Below, piece by piece: positions 21,677-35,555 of a DNA stretch of 64,000 nucleotides. A program made the position numbers and the translations under genes. The stretch is from assembly GCA_036784855.1 (NCBI GenBank), contig JAZDSV010000003.1, positions 137,501 to 201,500 of the forward strand, given 5' to 3'. The notes beneath the pieces were generated by a model. The model was not told the origin of the DNA and ran no database searches. It was given only the letters and a program-made list of their open reading frames with translations. How positions within the stretch are numbered: the stretch's first letter is position 1; every line of letters starts with the position of its first letter. This DNA comes from Aphelidium insulamus (lineage: Eukaryota; Aphelidiomycota; Aphelidea; Aphelidiaceae).

Positions 21677-24600
21677 ATGAACTGTGCAGAAAACGACGAG
21701 TCTGCGCCATTCACAACAAGGTATCGTTAGTGTGGCTTTTGCCGATAATGTGTGTTCATCTATCTTGCTAGTCGCGTATTCGGCGCCAACACTGTCGTCT
21801 CAAACAGTCTCTTCTATGTCGATTCCCGTCGATTAGTATACTTCTCGGGAAACTACTTGGTCTTCCATGATACTCATCGGAACAGTCAGCAATTTCTATC
21901 TCTCACTCGGCCGGCCAAGAAACCGCTGGATAGTGAGGGTCCCATTTCAGCCACGCAGCGGGCAGTTGAGCTCAGTACTGCATCGTTTGATGTGACCGCC
22001 ACGTCGCCTTCGTACAGCCGCAGCTTTCTTGCTGTGGCGCGGCGCGGCACTCAAGGGAATCAAACAATTATAATCATCGACACGGTCAAGCGAGCAGTTG
22101 TTCGCCGCATTGAGGTGCCACCCAGCCAGCGGTTCGTACGGGGTTCCCTGTGTTGTCGATCTCTTCACTCACGAGCAGGATCTCATATCTCTCTCATTCA
22201 CTAAAGATGGCCAATATCTTGCGGCATTGAGCGCGGGCCCATCTCAGATGGTGTACGTCTGGAAATGGCAAACCTCAAAGATACACGCCGCCATGCCATG
22301 CCTGAAATTTGTCGATGCTCCTCATCATCGCGGCGATACGACCGGTGGCAACGACGAGCTCGTTCGTCGACTGTATTTCCAGCCATCCGCCGGAAATCAG
22401 TATCTTCTCACCTTTGTTGGCCACTTGCTGTTCAGGGTTCTCAAATTCCAACCGGAGCTGCCCGTGTCTCTTCGCGCGCCGTCGGTTCAAGTTCCGCACT
22501 ACCAGAAGTATGAACTCTGTGCTTGGCTGGGCGATCAAGCGATAGCTGGATCCGCGGACGGTACACTGACGGCCTGCAATCTGAATGAGACCAAGTCCGA
22601 CATTGTTTGGCGCACCGCAGCCAATTCCGCTATTGATTCCACTCTTGCCTCAATTACTGGTGGCCGACCGATCGTTTCTATGCTCAACTACTCATCCGGT
22701 ATACTTATCGCCGTAAAATCGGCCATAATTGCGATCGATATGAAGAATAATGGCGATGGGCTTTTGTCGGCCACTATTAGAAAAGTTTGGGATTTCGCAA
22801 CTTCTCGCCCTTTGACACCGTCCATTAACATATCTGGGATCGCAATATCAGCATCAGAAGATGCTCTGTCGTGCTTGTTAAGCTCTGGAGAAATTCTTGT
22901 TGCACGAACATCCGGAGAGTCATTTTCTGAGTCGTTCGAGTATGGCGAGGGGTTGTTCTTCTTTGCGCCACTCACTCCCATTGTGCACTCGGCGCCCGTA
23001 ATCAGCGTGCAATCATGCGCGAGAAAACCATGGCTTGCCAGTGCTGAAAAAACGGGGTTCATACGAGTTTGGAATTATCTGGACGAAAGTATAGTCGCCG
23101 CAAAGGATTTTGCCGAGCCGTGTCTCGATATGTCATTCCATCCATCGGGGAGCTTTGTCATTGCAGCATTTGCTTCTGGCACCAAATTACTGAGTGTGAT
23201 GAGCGATGACTTGCAAGAATTGGCGCATCACTACGGGACAGGATGCCGAAAATCGCAATTTAGCCACGGAGGTGATCAATATGCATACTCGAATGAAGGT
23301 TCGATCACAGTCTGTAATACATGGCGGAAAAAGACGGTTCAGCGCATATCAAGCGGCTTGGATAAGATTGTGTTTCTGTCCTGGTCCCATCACGATGGCA
23401 TGATCGTGGCTTCAGATGGAATCTCAAAGATTTGCCAGTGGTCCTCCAAGTCTAGCGAGAACCCGGGTCAGCGAAGTGTCTTATATAGTTCCGCGTCACA
23501 TGGATTGTCAAAATCTCCGATAACCGCATACCATGTTATTGTTAACTCGGATGATATTACTGCTACCGTATTGGTCGCGCATGACGACGGTCGAATCGTA
23601 CTTGATCGTGAAGGGAGCGTATTGTGGACTGCTACAGTTCAACAGCAAGTATGTTCCTTCGCAGTATCGGCAAAAGATGTGTTTGGCGCGACCCGCAGCG
23701 GCCATATATTAAGACTACCGCCGACCGATGCGATGACCGTCAGTGATGCAACCTTGAAAATTAGTACGACATATTCGGTATTTGAAGCTGAAGTCAGTGC
23801 ACTGTGCTGCACGACCGATAAATCTTTGCTGATTGCTGCCTCCGGTTTGGGAACGATCACCATGCACAGCATTGCAATGCCGAGCGACGATGCAATCCCA
23901 GACGGAACCTGGATCACCGACGAAATTTTGACTAGCAAGAGAGCATATTTGGCATGTCTTGAAGAGTTCGGACAGCTGGAAGAAGACGACTCTGCTTTTG
24001 TAAAAGAGAGCGAACGGCAGCTGGCGCAGAAGATCAGCGAACAGGAATCCATACAAACACACCTGAACGAAGAGCATCAAAAAACCACCAACACTCTGAC
24101 AGCCACTGTTAAATCGCAGCTCCAAGATATTGAGAACTTTAAAATGATGGGAGAATCAAAGTTGAACGCTTTACGTCGGCAGAATCAGGAAGGCAAGACC
24201 GCTCGTAAAAGCGCAATTGATGAGAGCATGGAGCGACAAGCACAAAATATCTCCATGTTGGAAAAAGCATTGGCCGACAATATAGCCGGATGGAGCCGAC
24301 AATCTGAAAACATACTTGACATGCAAAGATCTGCTTTTGCCCACGAGACTGAAGTGAACGAAGCGAAGTTAGCCGAATCTTCTGACATCAAGGCGTCGCT
24401 CCAAGTTCAGGTACAGCAAATCCAGAAACAACTCGCAGATTTCGATAAAGATCTGGAGGCCGTGGTTGAAGAAGAAATAACTGAATTGCACACCACCAAC
24501 GAGCGCGAACTTGCCGAAGCACGAGCCGAATCAGTACGTTCCCGTGCAGAGAGCAAAACACTTCGCAGCACTTTACACGGTCTTTTGGCCGAAGTCGCCG

Positions 24601-25555
24601 CGTGCAAAAAGGTATACACGCACAATATGATATCTAGTAGCTAATACATTCACAGGAAATTTCTGCCAAAATGGAAGATCTCCGTGAAGTTCATAAGCAA
24701 ATTCATGAGCAGAAAGACGAGATTGAAAAAATTAAAATGGAAATGACATCACGCACCGAAAGCGAAGCGGATAAAGTACGTCGCTACGAAGAAGAACGGC
24801 GCACTCACAGCGATTTGAACAAGCTCAAATTTCTTTTGGAATCAAAATACAAAATTGAGCTAGACGCAATGGCCCCTCGGCTGCAAAAGCTGTCCGACAT
24901 TTCCAAGCAGGCCGCAGCGATGCGTAGCGAAGTTGAAAAGATGAAGGCCACTTCAACAGAACTACAAACGGACATACACAATTTCGGTGACCGACACCGT
25001 GGCCTTGTGGTGCTACATAATCAGCAGCGTCTTCGCACGCGCGCTCTTCGAACAGTTAAAGCGCAGATTTGCACCGAATTTGCCAGAATTGTCGGTGGAA
25101 AAATTGACCAAGATCGCGAAGTATACCTCCAGCTGCAGAACAAGCTGACAATGTTTTACCATCGATTGTGTCCCAATGTTAGCAGGCAGATCATGCGAGA
25201 GCCCAAAGGCTATGTGCCGAAGGAGCGGTCTTCAGTAAACGTGGAGGACAATACGGTATCGGATGTGTTGCGCCTCTGCGATTCCATACCAAAAGAGCGA
25301 CAGCTTAACTCCATTGAAGAGCTGGATATTTGCATTTCGGAGATTTTGAAAAAGTTTGACGCCGTGGCGGATTCCAAGGCCAAACGCGAAATGCTCGAGA
25401 CAGAACTAATGACAGTGTATCAGCGCGTTACTGAGCAGGAGAACTCTAATCGACTAGCCAAACTGCGACTGACTGAGCAGAAGAAGGAAATACTGCAAGA
25501 GCTTGCACTGACTGAGAGAGTACATGTGCACGACATGTCGACAAAGAAGCAGTAA
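21677..25555 (+). CDS. CFAP57: CFAP57 (WDR65) ciliary WD-repeat and coiled-coil protein
   Basis: Axonemal protein involved in inner-dynein-arm assembly or regulation in motile cilia. Four exons: 21677-21720, 21772-22135, 22179-24611 and 24656-25555, giving 1246 residues, close to the ~1250 of the animal protein. The first ~640 residues are WD-type beta-propeller blades (for example LISLSFTKDGQYLAALS, LVYFSGNYLVFHD and TGFIRVWNYLDES). From ~650 to the end the protein is a long coiled coil rich in Glu, Lys and Ala. The start MNCAENDESAPFTT joins SRVFGANTVVSNSLFYVD across a 51-nt intron, matching the family opening. The third junction needs a 43-nt intron (GTACGG...CAG at 22136-22178); without it the frame shifts. 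Its presence argues strongly for a flagellated life stage. Confidence 0.88.
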
Positions 25556-25630
25556 AGCAGTCAAGCACGAGTAATAGACACGGGTAATCCTAGATCAGCC
25601 TTGTATTTGCGAGCGGCCAATTAGGTCCAT

Positions 25631-26063
25631 CTACTCTTGGGCGGCGGTAGCGCGAGTGTAGATCAGCTGGCTGGCATGTCGGCTGACGCACTTAATGACG
25701 CCCTGGTCCTCCAGCATCTTCAACGCGCGCCGGGCGACGCTGCCGTTTACACGCAGGCGGTCCACGAGCACAGACGGTGTGATAAGTTTGGCGGTGGGGA
25801 TTTCCTTGTTCAGCTTGTCAAGGATAGTCTTGTCGAAGGTGACGGCGTTGTTTGCCTTGTCCTTCACCTTTCCCTTCGACCATTTCTAGCCGAGGGATTA
25901 GTACGGTGGGCCAATAGGCAACGTGAACGTCTCCGTACCTTTTTCTTGTTCTTTCCTCCCGAGGAGGGTTTGACCGCGGCGACAGCTTTAGCCTACACAA
26001 GAGTAAGCAAACTCTGATAGCGCGTGATGCCACTAGTGCGTGGGTGGATGGACTGCATACCAT
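25631..26063 (-). CDS. RPS25: 40S ribosomal protein eS25
   Basis: Component of the small ribosomal subunit head. Three exons: 26063-26061, 25992-25939 and 25885-25631, for 103 residues. The first coding exon is only the ATG, followed directly by GTATGC; exon 2 adds [18 protein letters not shown] and exon 3 continues [19 protein letters not shown], exactly the eS25 N-terminus. The winged-helix core ([19 protein letters not shown], then ASQLIYTRA) is complete. Introns are 68 and 53 nt. The start-codon-only exon is unusual, but it is the only way to give the protein its expected first residues. Confidence 0.93.
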
Positions 26064-26128
26064 TTTGGATGATGGCGGTGGATGGGCAGGCCAGGCGCAA
26101 GTAATTCACTTCTGAACCTTAACAGCAG

Positions 26129-26159
26129 CCAATCAACGCGCGGCATCCAGCCTATAAAA
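26129..26159 (+). promoter_or_regulatory. CCAAT and TATA elements
   Basis: CCAAT at 26129-26133 and TATAAAA at 26153-26159, on the plus strand, sit 39-65 nt before an ATG at 26198. The CCAAT box is also ~66 nt upstream of the eS25 start on the other strand, so it could serve both directions. Confidence 0.5.
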
Positions 26160-26197
26160 TGTGCACGACGCGCCCTTCACCTTCTTCATCCGACAAA

Positions 26198-26425
26198 ATG
26201 ATTGCTGGCCTCGGCCTTCAGTCTCCTCTGATCACTAGACGCACGCTACCCCGTCGTGTACATGTCTATCTGTGGCAGAGTGTCGTACACAAAAGGCGCG
26301 TGCACTGGTTGGTTGAGCTTGGGTGTTCGCACTCTCGTTCCTGGCCTTGCATTGTGCCACCTGCATATTCTATGTCCTTCCGGATCGGCTACACTCTGTG
26401 TGGCCTCGTCACTATGTGGCGTTGA
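26198..26425 (+). CDS. Possible small gene downstream of a TATA box
   Basis: The first ATG after the CCAAT/TATA pair opens a 75-codon frame (MIAGLGLQSPLITRRTLPRR...). It matches no family known to me and may be only the first exon of a spliced gene, since GTGTAC and GTACAT donors occur around 26252-26258. An overlapping frame one base away is also open for over 100 codons. The gap between eS25 and the end of calcineurin A (26064-26519) holds nothing else. The promoter elements are the main support; the product is a guess and may be non-coding RNA. Confidence 0.25.
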   Translation: MIAGLGLQSPLITRRTLPRRVHVYLWQSVVHKRRVHWLVELGCSHSRSWPCIVPPAYSMSFRIGYTLCGLVTMWR

Positions 26426-26519
26426 TGGTTGGGAAAAACCATGCAGATCACATTTCCCATGTTCACGAGTTGCTAGTAGTCGATATTTTAGTCCTCGCCA
26501 CCTCTTAATCTATTTAAGC

Positions 26520-28698
<2,179 letters not shown>

Positions 28699-28875
28699 CG
28701 GGCGGCAAAAGTAATCTATCAAGCGAAGTGTGTAGTGCGGCGGCGGCGTTTGTTTTCAGCTGGCACGGGAGCGGGTGCCTGTGGTTGTCAAGCAGAGTGT
28801 TGCGCGCCGCGCCTTGCACGGATACAACAGCAGAGATACATATACCACACCAACAACAGTGTTCAGCCTTGCGAC

Positions 28876-30165
28876 ATGCCAGCTAAATCGCGCAGCAACT
28901 CGGCCGTTGATGATGAGCTGTTACAGTCCTGTGAGCGCGTCTGGTTGGGCCTATATCGTCGTGCGGTGCAGCTGGATTCCTGGGGCCAGGTTGTGGAGGC
29001 GATTGCGGCCTACCAAACGTTAGTTTTGCGGCTGTGCGCGGCTCTGTGCTAACCTGTATCTGCGACATTGTAGACTGCAGAAGGCTATGGCTGATGTGCG
29101 TGACACTTCCGCGGAACTTCCTATCGGGCGTCAAGTATGTTCAACTTACGCGGACTGATAATGTACTTATTCACGCGCTGCCAGACGTATATTCGCAACC
29201 TGTTGGCTTGCCTCGCTGCCAGAGTAGCCGTGCTTGCCAAAAGTTCGGATAATAATCAGCCCGATATGCCGCTGGAAAGCATGCAGCTGTTGGAGCCAGG
29301 TACCGTTCCGCACACTCATTGCCTTGCTGAAAGTTGTAGCCTTCGAGCGGCTATTTGATAACGAAGCTTTTCCGGTAGAGCTTCGGAAATTTGCTGTCGA
29401 GTCAAGTCTGAAGCAAGTGCATATCGAATTACTGTTTAAATGGGTTAGCTAACATGTCTCGTAGCACGCTGAACTCTATTGATGGTATTCAAAGCGATTA
29501 CTACCTTAAATATCGCCTAATCTGCCAGACAAGAAGCGTATAAGGCTTAGCTTTGAGAAAATTGGATTGAAAGATGTGCAAAACTACATTGATTCCCAGA
29601 TAGCCGTGGCACTGTTAGGTTTGTCTAACGGTATTTGTAAAAATTGACTTATTGGGTTTTAAATAGACGAGACCGGGGCCGAGCTGTTGCCCGAGGTCAA
29701 GACGCCTATCTCAAACCGCAAGTCTGGATCCTACATTTCCTTTGGCTACGATATTGAGCTGACACTGAGCGGAAATCAATTTGAGAGTGAGTGTGGTATA
29801 ATATCGATTTTTGAGGTATTGAACTACTAATTTGTGCAGTATATCAAAGTGGCAGAGGTACATTGACATTTCATATTAACCTAGTTTCCACATATTTACC
29901 ATTCACAGCCGCGTTGTTTTTGCTCTTCAAACACTACAAGCAGCAAAAGGAAACCAGAAGTACAAAATGTTTTGCGGTAATTGAAAATCATGAGCTTCGT
30001 GAAGGAAAAATGATCTTGGAATTGTATGTGTCTGTGTAACGTGGTACTTAGCTAACGATTTCATTCTGTGCCAGGTACAAGAAGCATCCGGACCCGAGCA
30101 GGAAAAAGTTCTCGTTACTGACAGCTAAACCGCTCTACTTGCATCTGACTGTCACATTTCCCTGA
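28876..30165 (+). CDS. Unidentified protein, about 277 residues, many small exons
   Basis: Reconstructed as ten exons: 28876-29018, 29074-29134, 29185-29299, 29340-29400, 29465-29484, 29529-29618, 29667-29786, 29840-29857, 29909-30023 and 30075-30165. The summed length is divisible by three and there is no internal stop. The N-terminal ~75 residues (LYRRAVQLDSWGQVVEAIAA) resemble an MIT or TPR-like helical hairpin. The C-terminal half is mixed beta/alpha (SGSYISFGYDIELTLSG, KKFSLLTAKPLYLHLTVTFP) and is not recognised. The exon 4 donor (GTCAAG at 29401) and the 18-nt exon 8 are the weakest parts; the 51-nt intron after it is in frame and could instead be coding. It starts 177 nt from the calcineurin A ATG, divergently. 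Confidence 0.5.
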
Positions 30166-30362
30166 TAAGGCTTAAAATAAAGTCCTAGTTTGAAAGTAAA
30201 GTAAAAGAAAGTAAAGTACTATTATATGCCCAATATTGTATCACTATACTGGCAATGGCACAGCAAGTGCACATCTCGCCATCCTGATGTTCACGTCCAA
30301 TCCGCTTGATCTGGATCAATCAAACAGCTAACGGCGTCATTCAGCAGCCTTCTCGTCCGGCA

Positions 30363-30986
30363 ATGGGCAAAAAAACCAAACTATCGTTAGCGCGCGGTCA
30401 AACTCGTGAAAGCAAATCCTTGTGGTCACCAGAGGCCGAAGATGACCGAAGCTTTGCCCACTTTTCACCGACCGAAACAGATATAGGCGTGGGATTAGAA
30501 CGTGATGTATTCTATGCAGACACAGAACGCAGCACTGTACCATCCCCGAAATACAAGACACTGATATCGGGTCACGCGCATCACAAGCAATTCTTTAAGT
30601 CCGTGTCCAATGGAAATGACGCGGACGACGAGGCGAGCAGCCAGGAAGGGCAGCAGGCAGCTGACGAACTGTCGGATGTCGAGAGCATGAATGCAGCATC
30701 GACTCGTCCCGACAAACCTAGACGTCAGACTCACATTAAATCCGATGTCCTCGCAGTTCCTACTGGGAATTCAAAAAACCGTCCGGTGGGTAAGAACCGA
30801 GCTCATCAGACTTTAAACGAGAGCCCCGTCGCAAGCGAAGGTAAGCAGGCCGGAAGTTATCGTGCAACGTCTGTCAGCGGAAAGGCACAACGTAGTGCTG
30901 GCGCAACAAACGGAATCTCCACGCAACGTAATAAGCAAACTCTTGACGCAGAAGTCAATCGATTCGCGCTTCTCTCACTAGAGTAG
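30363..30986 (+). CDS. Hypothetical polar protein, 207 residues
   Basis: Single open frame from ATG (MGKKTKLSLARGQTRES) to the stop at 30986. It is unidentified: strongly polar, rich in Ser, Asn, Asp and Lys, with no hydrophobic helix and little predicted order, ending VNRFALLSLE. Its C-terminus is 27 nt from the NOP14 stop (convergent). It may lack an upstream exon, although 197 nt separate it from the preceding gene. A basic start and acidic patches could suit a nucleolar or RNA-associated protein, but that is speculation. Confidence 0.45.
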   Translation: MGKKTKLSLARGQTRESKSLWSPEAEDDRSFAHFSPTETDIGVGLERDVFYADTERSTVPSPKYKTLISGHAHHKQFFKSVSNGNDADDEASSQEGQQAADELSDVESMNAASTRPDKPRRQTHIKSDVLAVPTGNSKNRPVGKNRAHQTLNESPVASEGKQAGSYRATSVSGKAQRSAGATNGISTQRNKQTLDAEVNRFALLSLE

Positions 30987-31013
30987 AGAGATATTATAGT
31001 GATCTATGAGGGT

Positions 31014-34000
31014 TTACTTCTTGGTACGCTTCATGCCGCGCATCTCGACTTTGGCCGCGCCAATTTCGTTGCCAATAGAGCCTATAACTCTCTTTATCTT
31101 TGACTGGTACTCCTTGTCAGATGATTTCAGCTGCTTGAGCCGTTCGGTGGCAACAAAGTGCGCGTCCTTCTTCAGTTCACGCACAGCTCCTTTGAATTCG
31201 CGCTGATGCAGAGCCTTAATCTTCTTGGCTTCAGCAGCACCGGGATCAGCATCATAATGCCGCTCCGGATTAAAGTTCTGATCAAACTTGGGCGTGAGAA
31301 AGTGAATCGTCTTCGGGGCCTTTTTCTGCCATTGTAATGGAGTTCGTCGACAGCTGTATGACAATCTTTTCACGTGCAGTTCGCGTGCTTCCAGGGTCTT
31401 GCGTTGGCACTGATGAAGTCGCTCTAGATCAGCCTTGATCACTGGCCGGCAATCGTCTGTTACACTGCCCATAGATTTGGCGATAACAGCAATGAAATCG
31501 TCGAAGATTTCTGCCCAGCACCAGCCACTCTGTGAAACAGGTGAGATGAAGATTTGCGAATCCTGCTCAATGGCGCTGCCGTCCTCGAGAGAATCTGTGC
31601 TTTTAACGCTTGTACTCGGACCTGCATAGAGTTCCTTGGTCACGAACAGTTCGCCTAAAGATGCTACCAATTTGGTGCAATTGGCTAGAATATCCGACTG
31701 GGATATCACAGCTCCCGATTGTAACGAAAATATAGTTTCAAGCACAGTCGCACGGTTGTTTCCATCAGTCGCCTGAAATGCCATCGCATTCGCCCCTTTT
31801 GCACTGAGAAAAGAGGGAAACGGTACCTGCTGATCATGCTTGGCATAAAGCTCCAGTACCGCGAATAGGAATGAGAAAACTTCTGGCATCCAGCGCTTGG
31901 TCTCCAATTGCGACTAAATAAGTGAGAAACAGAAATACGTCGCACTGAAGTGACCTACATCAGCATATACCCCGCACACTAACAATCCCGTGCATATATC
32001 AATGCTTAGAATCTGATGTTGCTTGGAAGTTAAACATTCAGGCCAACTTCGTACGCGCTGCGTCAGTCCTTTCAGCCACGTTGCGCACAACATCAATGCC
32101 GGTGTCGCAACAGAGTTGAAGAAATCCGACACCGAGAAAGCCGAAATGAACAGATAGATCATTAAGCATTCGTGTGCGTGAACCAATGGTTGTGTTCGCA
32201 GCGCTCTCTCGATCGAAGTGGGACGACCTTTAAACGATGCGTAGAATTTGGACATTCGACCTCGAAATATTTCAGTCGCATCCATGGGGAACTGAGTGGC
32301 CATCTCGCAAATTATTGGTGCATAGACGCCGAGATATTGCACGATATCCCAATTTCCGGCTGGCTCCGTGATTGCCTGCAGCGTCTTGCTCCTGCTGATC
32401 TCGTCATGCGTCGCTGCGTGAAAGCGAATAACAACTTCAACGTGGTTAAAGATAATTTTAAACAGGCCGCAGAGCTTGGACTTGTTATTCGGGTGCAAAG
32501 AAACGTGATACAAGGCACGCAATCTGCCGATAATAATGTCTTGATCATCTAAGGTGTGACCGCGAACAATTTCCATAAACTCTTCATGCGATTCCGGCAT
32601 GTTAATGACGAAAGGAAGCTCGGGGGCAATTGGTTTGTCTTTTTGTTCGTCATCACCTCCGCAATCGACATTTTCTGTGCCGTCAACCTCTTCTTCAACG
32701 TCACTGCCCTCAGAATTTTCATCATCACCACTGGTTCTAGAATCTTCGTCATCGCCACCATCCCTCGATGCGGCATATTCGCTATCTGCTGACTCAAAAT
32801 CAGAATGATCGCTTGTTGTACGCAAAGAGGTTTTGACAGTGCTGGCGCGAATGGAAATTTCTTCCGGATTAGCAAGTCGGCCGTCTTTGTAAACTAGAGC
32901 GTTCGCTTGCTTTGAAGCTTTGGATGTCGCGCCTTCAAAATCCAGATCGCACTCCAAATCGTCACCTCCACCAACACGAGGGTGTGCTGCATCTACCGCA
33001 GCATCCTCCTCGTCACCAGAATCATCCGTATCCGACGCCAGGCCCTGCATACGCCGAATCCGATGGCGTTCATTGCGCTGAAGTAGCTCTGCATTTTCCT
33101 TGGCGATCTCTTCTTCGGTCTTGAGTCGATTGGTCGGCCGAGCCTTCTTATCGTACATCAATTCCCGCACCGCGACATCATAGTCATCCTTTACGGTTGC
33201 ATCGCGGCTGCGAGTCAGTGATGCGGCTTGTTTCGACTGCCGGTCGTTGGACATTAGCAGCGCGCTGATGTCGTCGAAATCTTGATTAAGCTCCCGGCGC
33301 AGGTCCTCATTGTCTTCTTTGTCCTTTTGGCGCTCCATTTTGTGGAACTTGCTCTTTGACATTACTTCCTTCATAATTTCAGCATGGGACTTTTTTCGCC
33401 CGTCCGGCTGATCAAAGCCGCCAAAGTGAAGGGAATCAACGTATTTTCCATTGATATTTCCTGCAGGATTATATAGCTGTTGCTACTCGCATAGAAGCAA
33501 TTTTATACCTCCTTCACGCTCTTCATCGCTCATGCGCGGGTCATGGTCCTGGATCTCACTTTGGAGGGTGGATAAAGCCTGGCCAAAATGAGTCAATTCC
33601 TCCTCCTCCTCCTCCTCCTCGTCACCAGACTCGATGTTGTACATCGAACTCTTCTCAATGCGTTTCTGTGCACATTTTATGCGTCAGTGATACGGTGCAA
33701 CAAAAGAATGAGCAGGATGCTAACCATTTTTTCTCGCGAAAATCGCTCTAGCATTCGATCTTCCAGGCTCATTGTTGGATCGTTCTCACCGAAGCGTTTG
33801 TCCACAACACCTCCAACTTTGTTCTTGGCAGCCATCTCGACAAGTAAAGTATTCCTGCGCTGCACGGAACGGTCAACAAAAGTGAAGTGAAATGGAAGCG
33901 ATCGTGTAATTACATTTTCAGCACCGCGCAAGCGCGACACACCCGGCCGCCCAATGGACCCCTTGAGCTTTCGGCCCAGGATATCGTGCTTCTGACGGTT

Positions 34001-34252
34001 TACTTTCAGTTCGAACGGATTATTACCGAAATATGCAGACATATCGGCAGTGGGACGCGAGGCGGCGGGCGGACCCTTTAATAGCGCGGCCTTGGCAGTT
34101 CGCGAGGCGTCACGTTTATTGATCATATCGCTCTTCTTCACTTTGGAACGTTTCTGCGGCGGACCGAGCGCGCCAGTAGACTTGAGCTGCGATTTCAGGC
34201 GCTTTAAGGCGCTGCCGCCCGAAGACGCGCGATCTGGACGCGTCTTTGCCAT
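31014..34252 (-). CDS. NOP14: Nop14, 90S pre-ribosome (SSU processome) factor
   Basis: Nucleolar protein needed for 18S rRNA maturation and 40S assembly. Four exons: 34252-33725, 33665-33509, 33460-31959 and 31913-31014, with introns of 59, 48 and 45 nt, giving 1028 residues (longer than the ~810-860 typical). Family features: NPFELKVNRQKHDILGR near residue 70, RFGENDPTMSLEDRMLERF, VDSLHFGGF after the third exon joint, a long acidic segment (Asp/Glu-rich, residues ~360-470), the HEAT-like C-terminal half with QYLGVYAPIICEMATQFPMD, and a basic ending KVEMRGMKRTKK. The extra length is mostly acidic low-complexity sequence. The start at MAKTRPDRASSGG is preferred; upstream in-frame codons look like leader sequence. 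Confidence 0.93.
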
Positions 34253-34403
34253 ATCGAGAAAGATATTGAAGGTGAAAAGTGGTTCAATCAATGTATAGAA
34301 GAATTGTATAAAATAAGCGGTCAATCCATTGGATGATCGTTGGACATTGGCAAACTGCTTCATGACTGTTGACGACATGTGTGCTTAACAATAAAATACC
34401 AAA

Positions 34404-35192
34404 CTATATTATCCAAGAAATAATGCGCCCAGCGGTGGAATATGCAAGGGACCAGCCGCCCTCCAGCACGCTCACACCGTCATCCACTATCCGGTGCGCA
34501 AGTGTGAGCACAAGTTCAAGCATGCCTATCAACTTGACCACTTGGTACAGCAGCACACTCAGCACTATCGCCTCCCACAGTATTACTAGTGTCCGCACTA
34601 AAAGGTGCTGCCGTCTAAGCGCGTCATTGTGCATGGACACTATGGCTTCTACGGCTCTAAATGCCGTTCCAACACCCATCATGTCGGACAGCGCCACGTG
34701 CAGCTGGACATTGCTCACGCTAAACAGATTGATGGTGGTGTTGTGTTGCGTGGTTGGGGCAACATTTCGTATCAGCGGCGGATATACTGTGCCACCATCG
34801 CCGGCCATGCTCGGTCGGCTAGCCAATACCGACTTGCGTTCCAGCGTATTCAACTCTTGCCATTCGTGCACTCGGCTGACTGCTGCAGTGTCCCCATCGG
34901 CTCCGTCCGGGGTCAGTCGCATGTCGCGGCTCACTGTTCGCTTGTACATTGCCGCTGCCTCGCCGTGCCGGCCGCGCAAAACAATCAGCTCCGTGGGTGC
35001 CGCATCCGTCTTCTTCTTCCCTCCATCGTGCCGCGTCTTGGAAGTCTTTCGTATGAGTGAACTCCACGACCACGGCTTGTCTGTGCTTGATTTCTTGTTG
35101 TCGCTTTGGTCAGAGCTACTGTTCACCATAGCATCGTCTCTGGCCTGACGCAGGGCAATATCGAGGCTGCGCTCACTGTCTTGTGTGGACAT
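34404..35192 (-). CDS. Hypothetical protein with hydrophobic C-terminus, 262 residues
   Basis: Single-exon frame starting MSTQDSERSLDIALRQARDD. The first ~130 residues are polar and charged with a basic Lys-rich stretch (KTSKTRHDGGKKKTD). The last ~60 residues contain two hydrophobic segments (VILWEAIVLSVLLYQVVKLI and a second amphipathic one ending STAGRIISWII), suggesting a tail-anchored or hairpin membrane protein. No family was recognised. It is divergent from the P2X-like gene, with 363 bp between the starts. Confidence 0.6.
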   Translation of the reverse strand: MSTQDSERSLDIALRQARDDAMVNSSSDQSDNKKSSTDKPWSWSSLIRKTSKTRHDGGKKKTDAAPTELIVLRGRHGEAAAMYKRTVSRDMRLTPDGADGDTAAVSRVHEWQELNTLERKSVLASRPSMAGDGGTVYPPLIRNVAPTTQHNTTINLFSVSNVQLHVALSDMMGVGTAFRAVEAIVSMHNDALRRQHLLVRTLVILWEAIVLSVLLYQVVKLIGMLELVLTLAHRIVDDGVSVLEGGWSLAYSTAGRIISWII

Positions 35193-35555
35193 GCGTACAG
35201 TTAATCTTATCTATTGTATTTTGCCAGACACACCCCTCCAGGCACGCTGCCTTATAGAGTGACGCCGAGCATATGATTGGCCAACGGAAACTGGCTCATG
35301 GTAATCTGACAGTGTTGTAGTCGGCGATGTTGCACCGAACCACTGAAATGCAGTGCCTGAACCTGATCCTTTATGATCGCTGATTACCTGCTGGACATAT
35401 AAGTTACACATTATATAAAACCGAACATGAACGCTTGAATAAAATAATACGCTTGGACGATCGCAGCGCTCTGATTGGTCAATCGCCATTCAGCGTGTCG
35501 AAAAGAGTTTTCAGCGCACGCGCCGCGCCACTTTCTAAAACAGCGCCACGCCGCA
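35193..35555. promoter_or_regulatory. Divergent promoter with inverted CCAAT boxes and a TATA box
   Basis: The 363 bp between the two divergent starts contain ATTGG (inverted CCAAT) at 35276-35280 and again at 35474-35478, the latter overlapped by a direct CAAT two bases on. A TATATAAAA element is at 35412-35420 on the plus strand, ~135 nt before the P2X-like ATG. No coding frame of note is present. Confidence 0.5.

Noticed and set aside
22098-22200. Apparent frameshift in CFAP57
   Set aside because: A 43-nt GT...CAG intron at 22136-22178 restores the frame and the WD-repeat sequence, so no lesion is needed.
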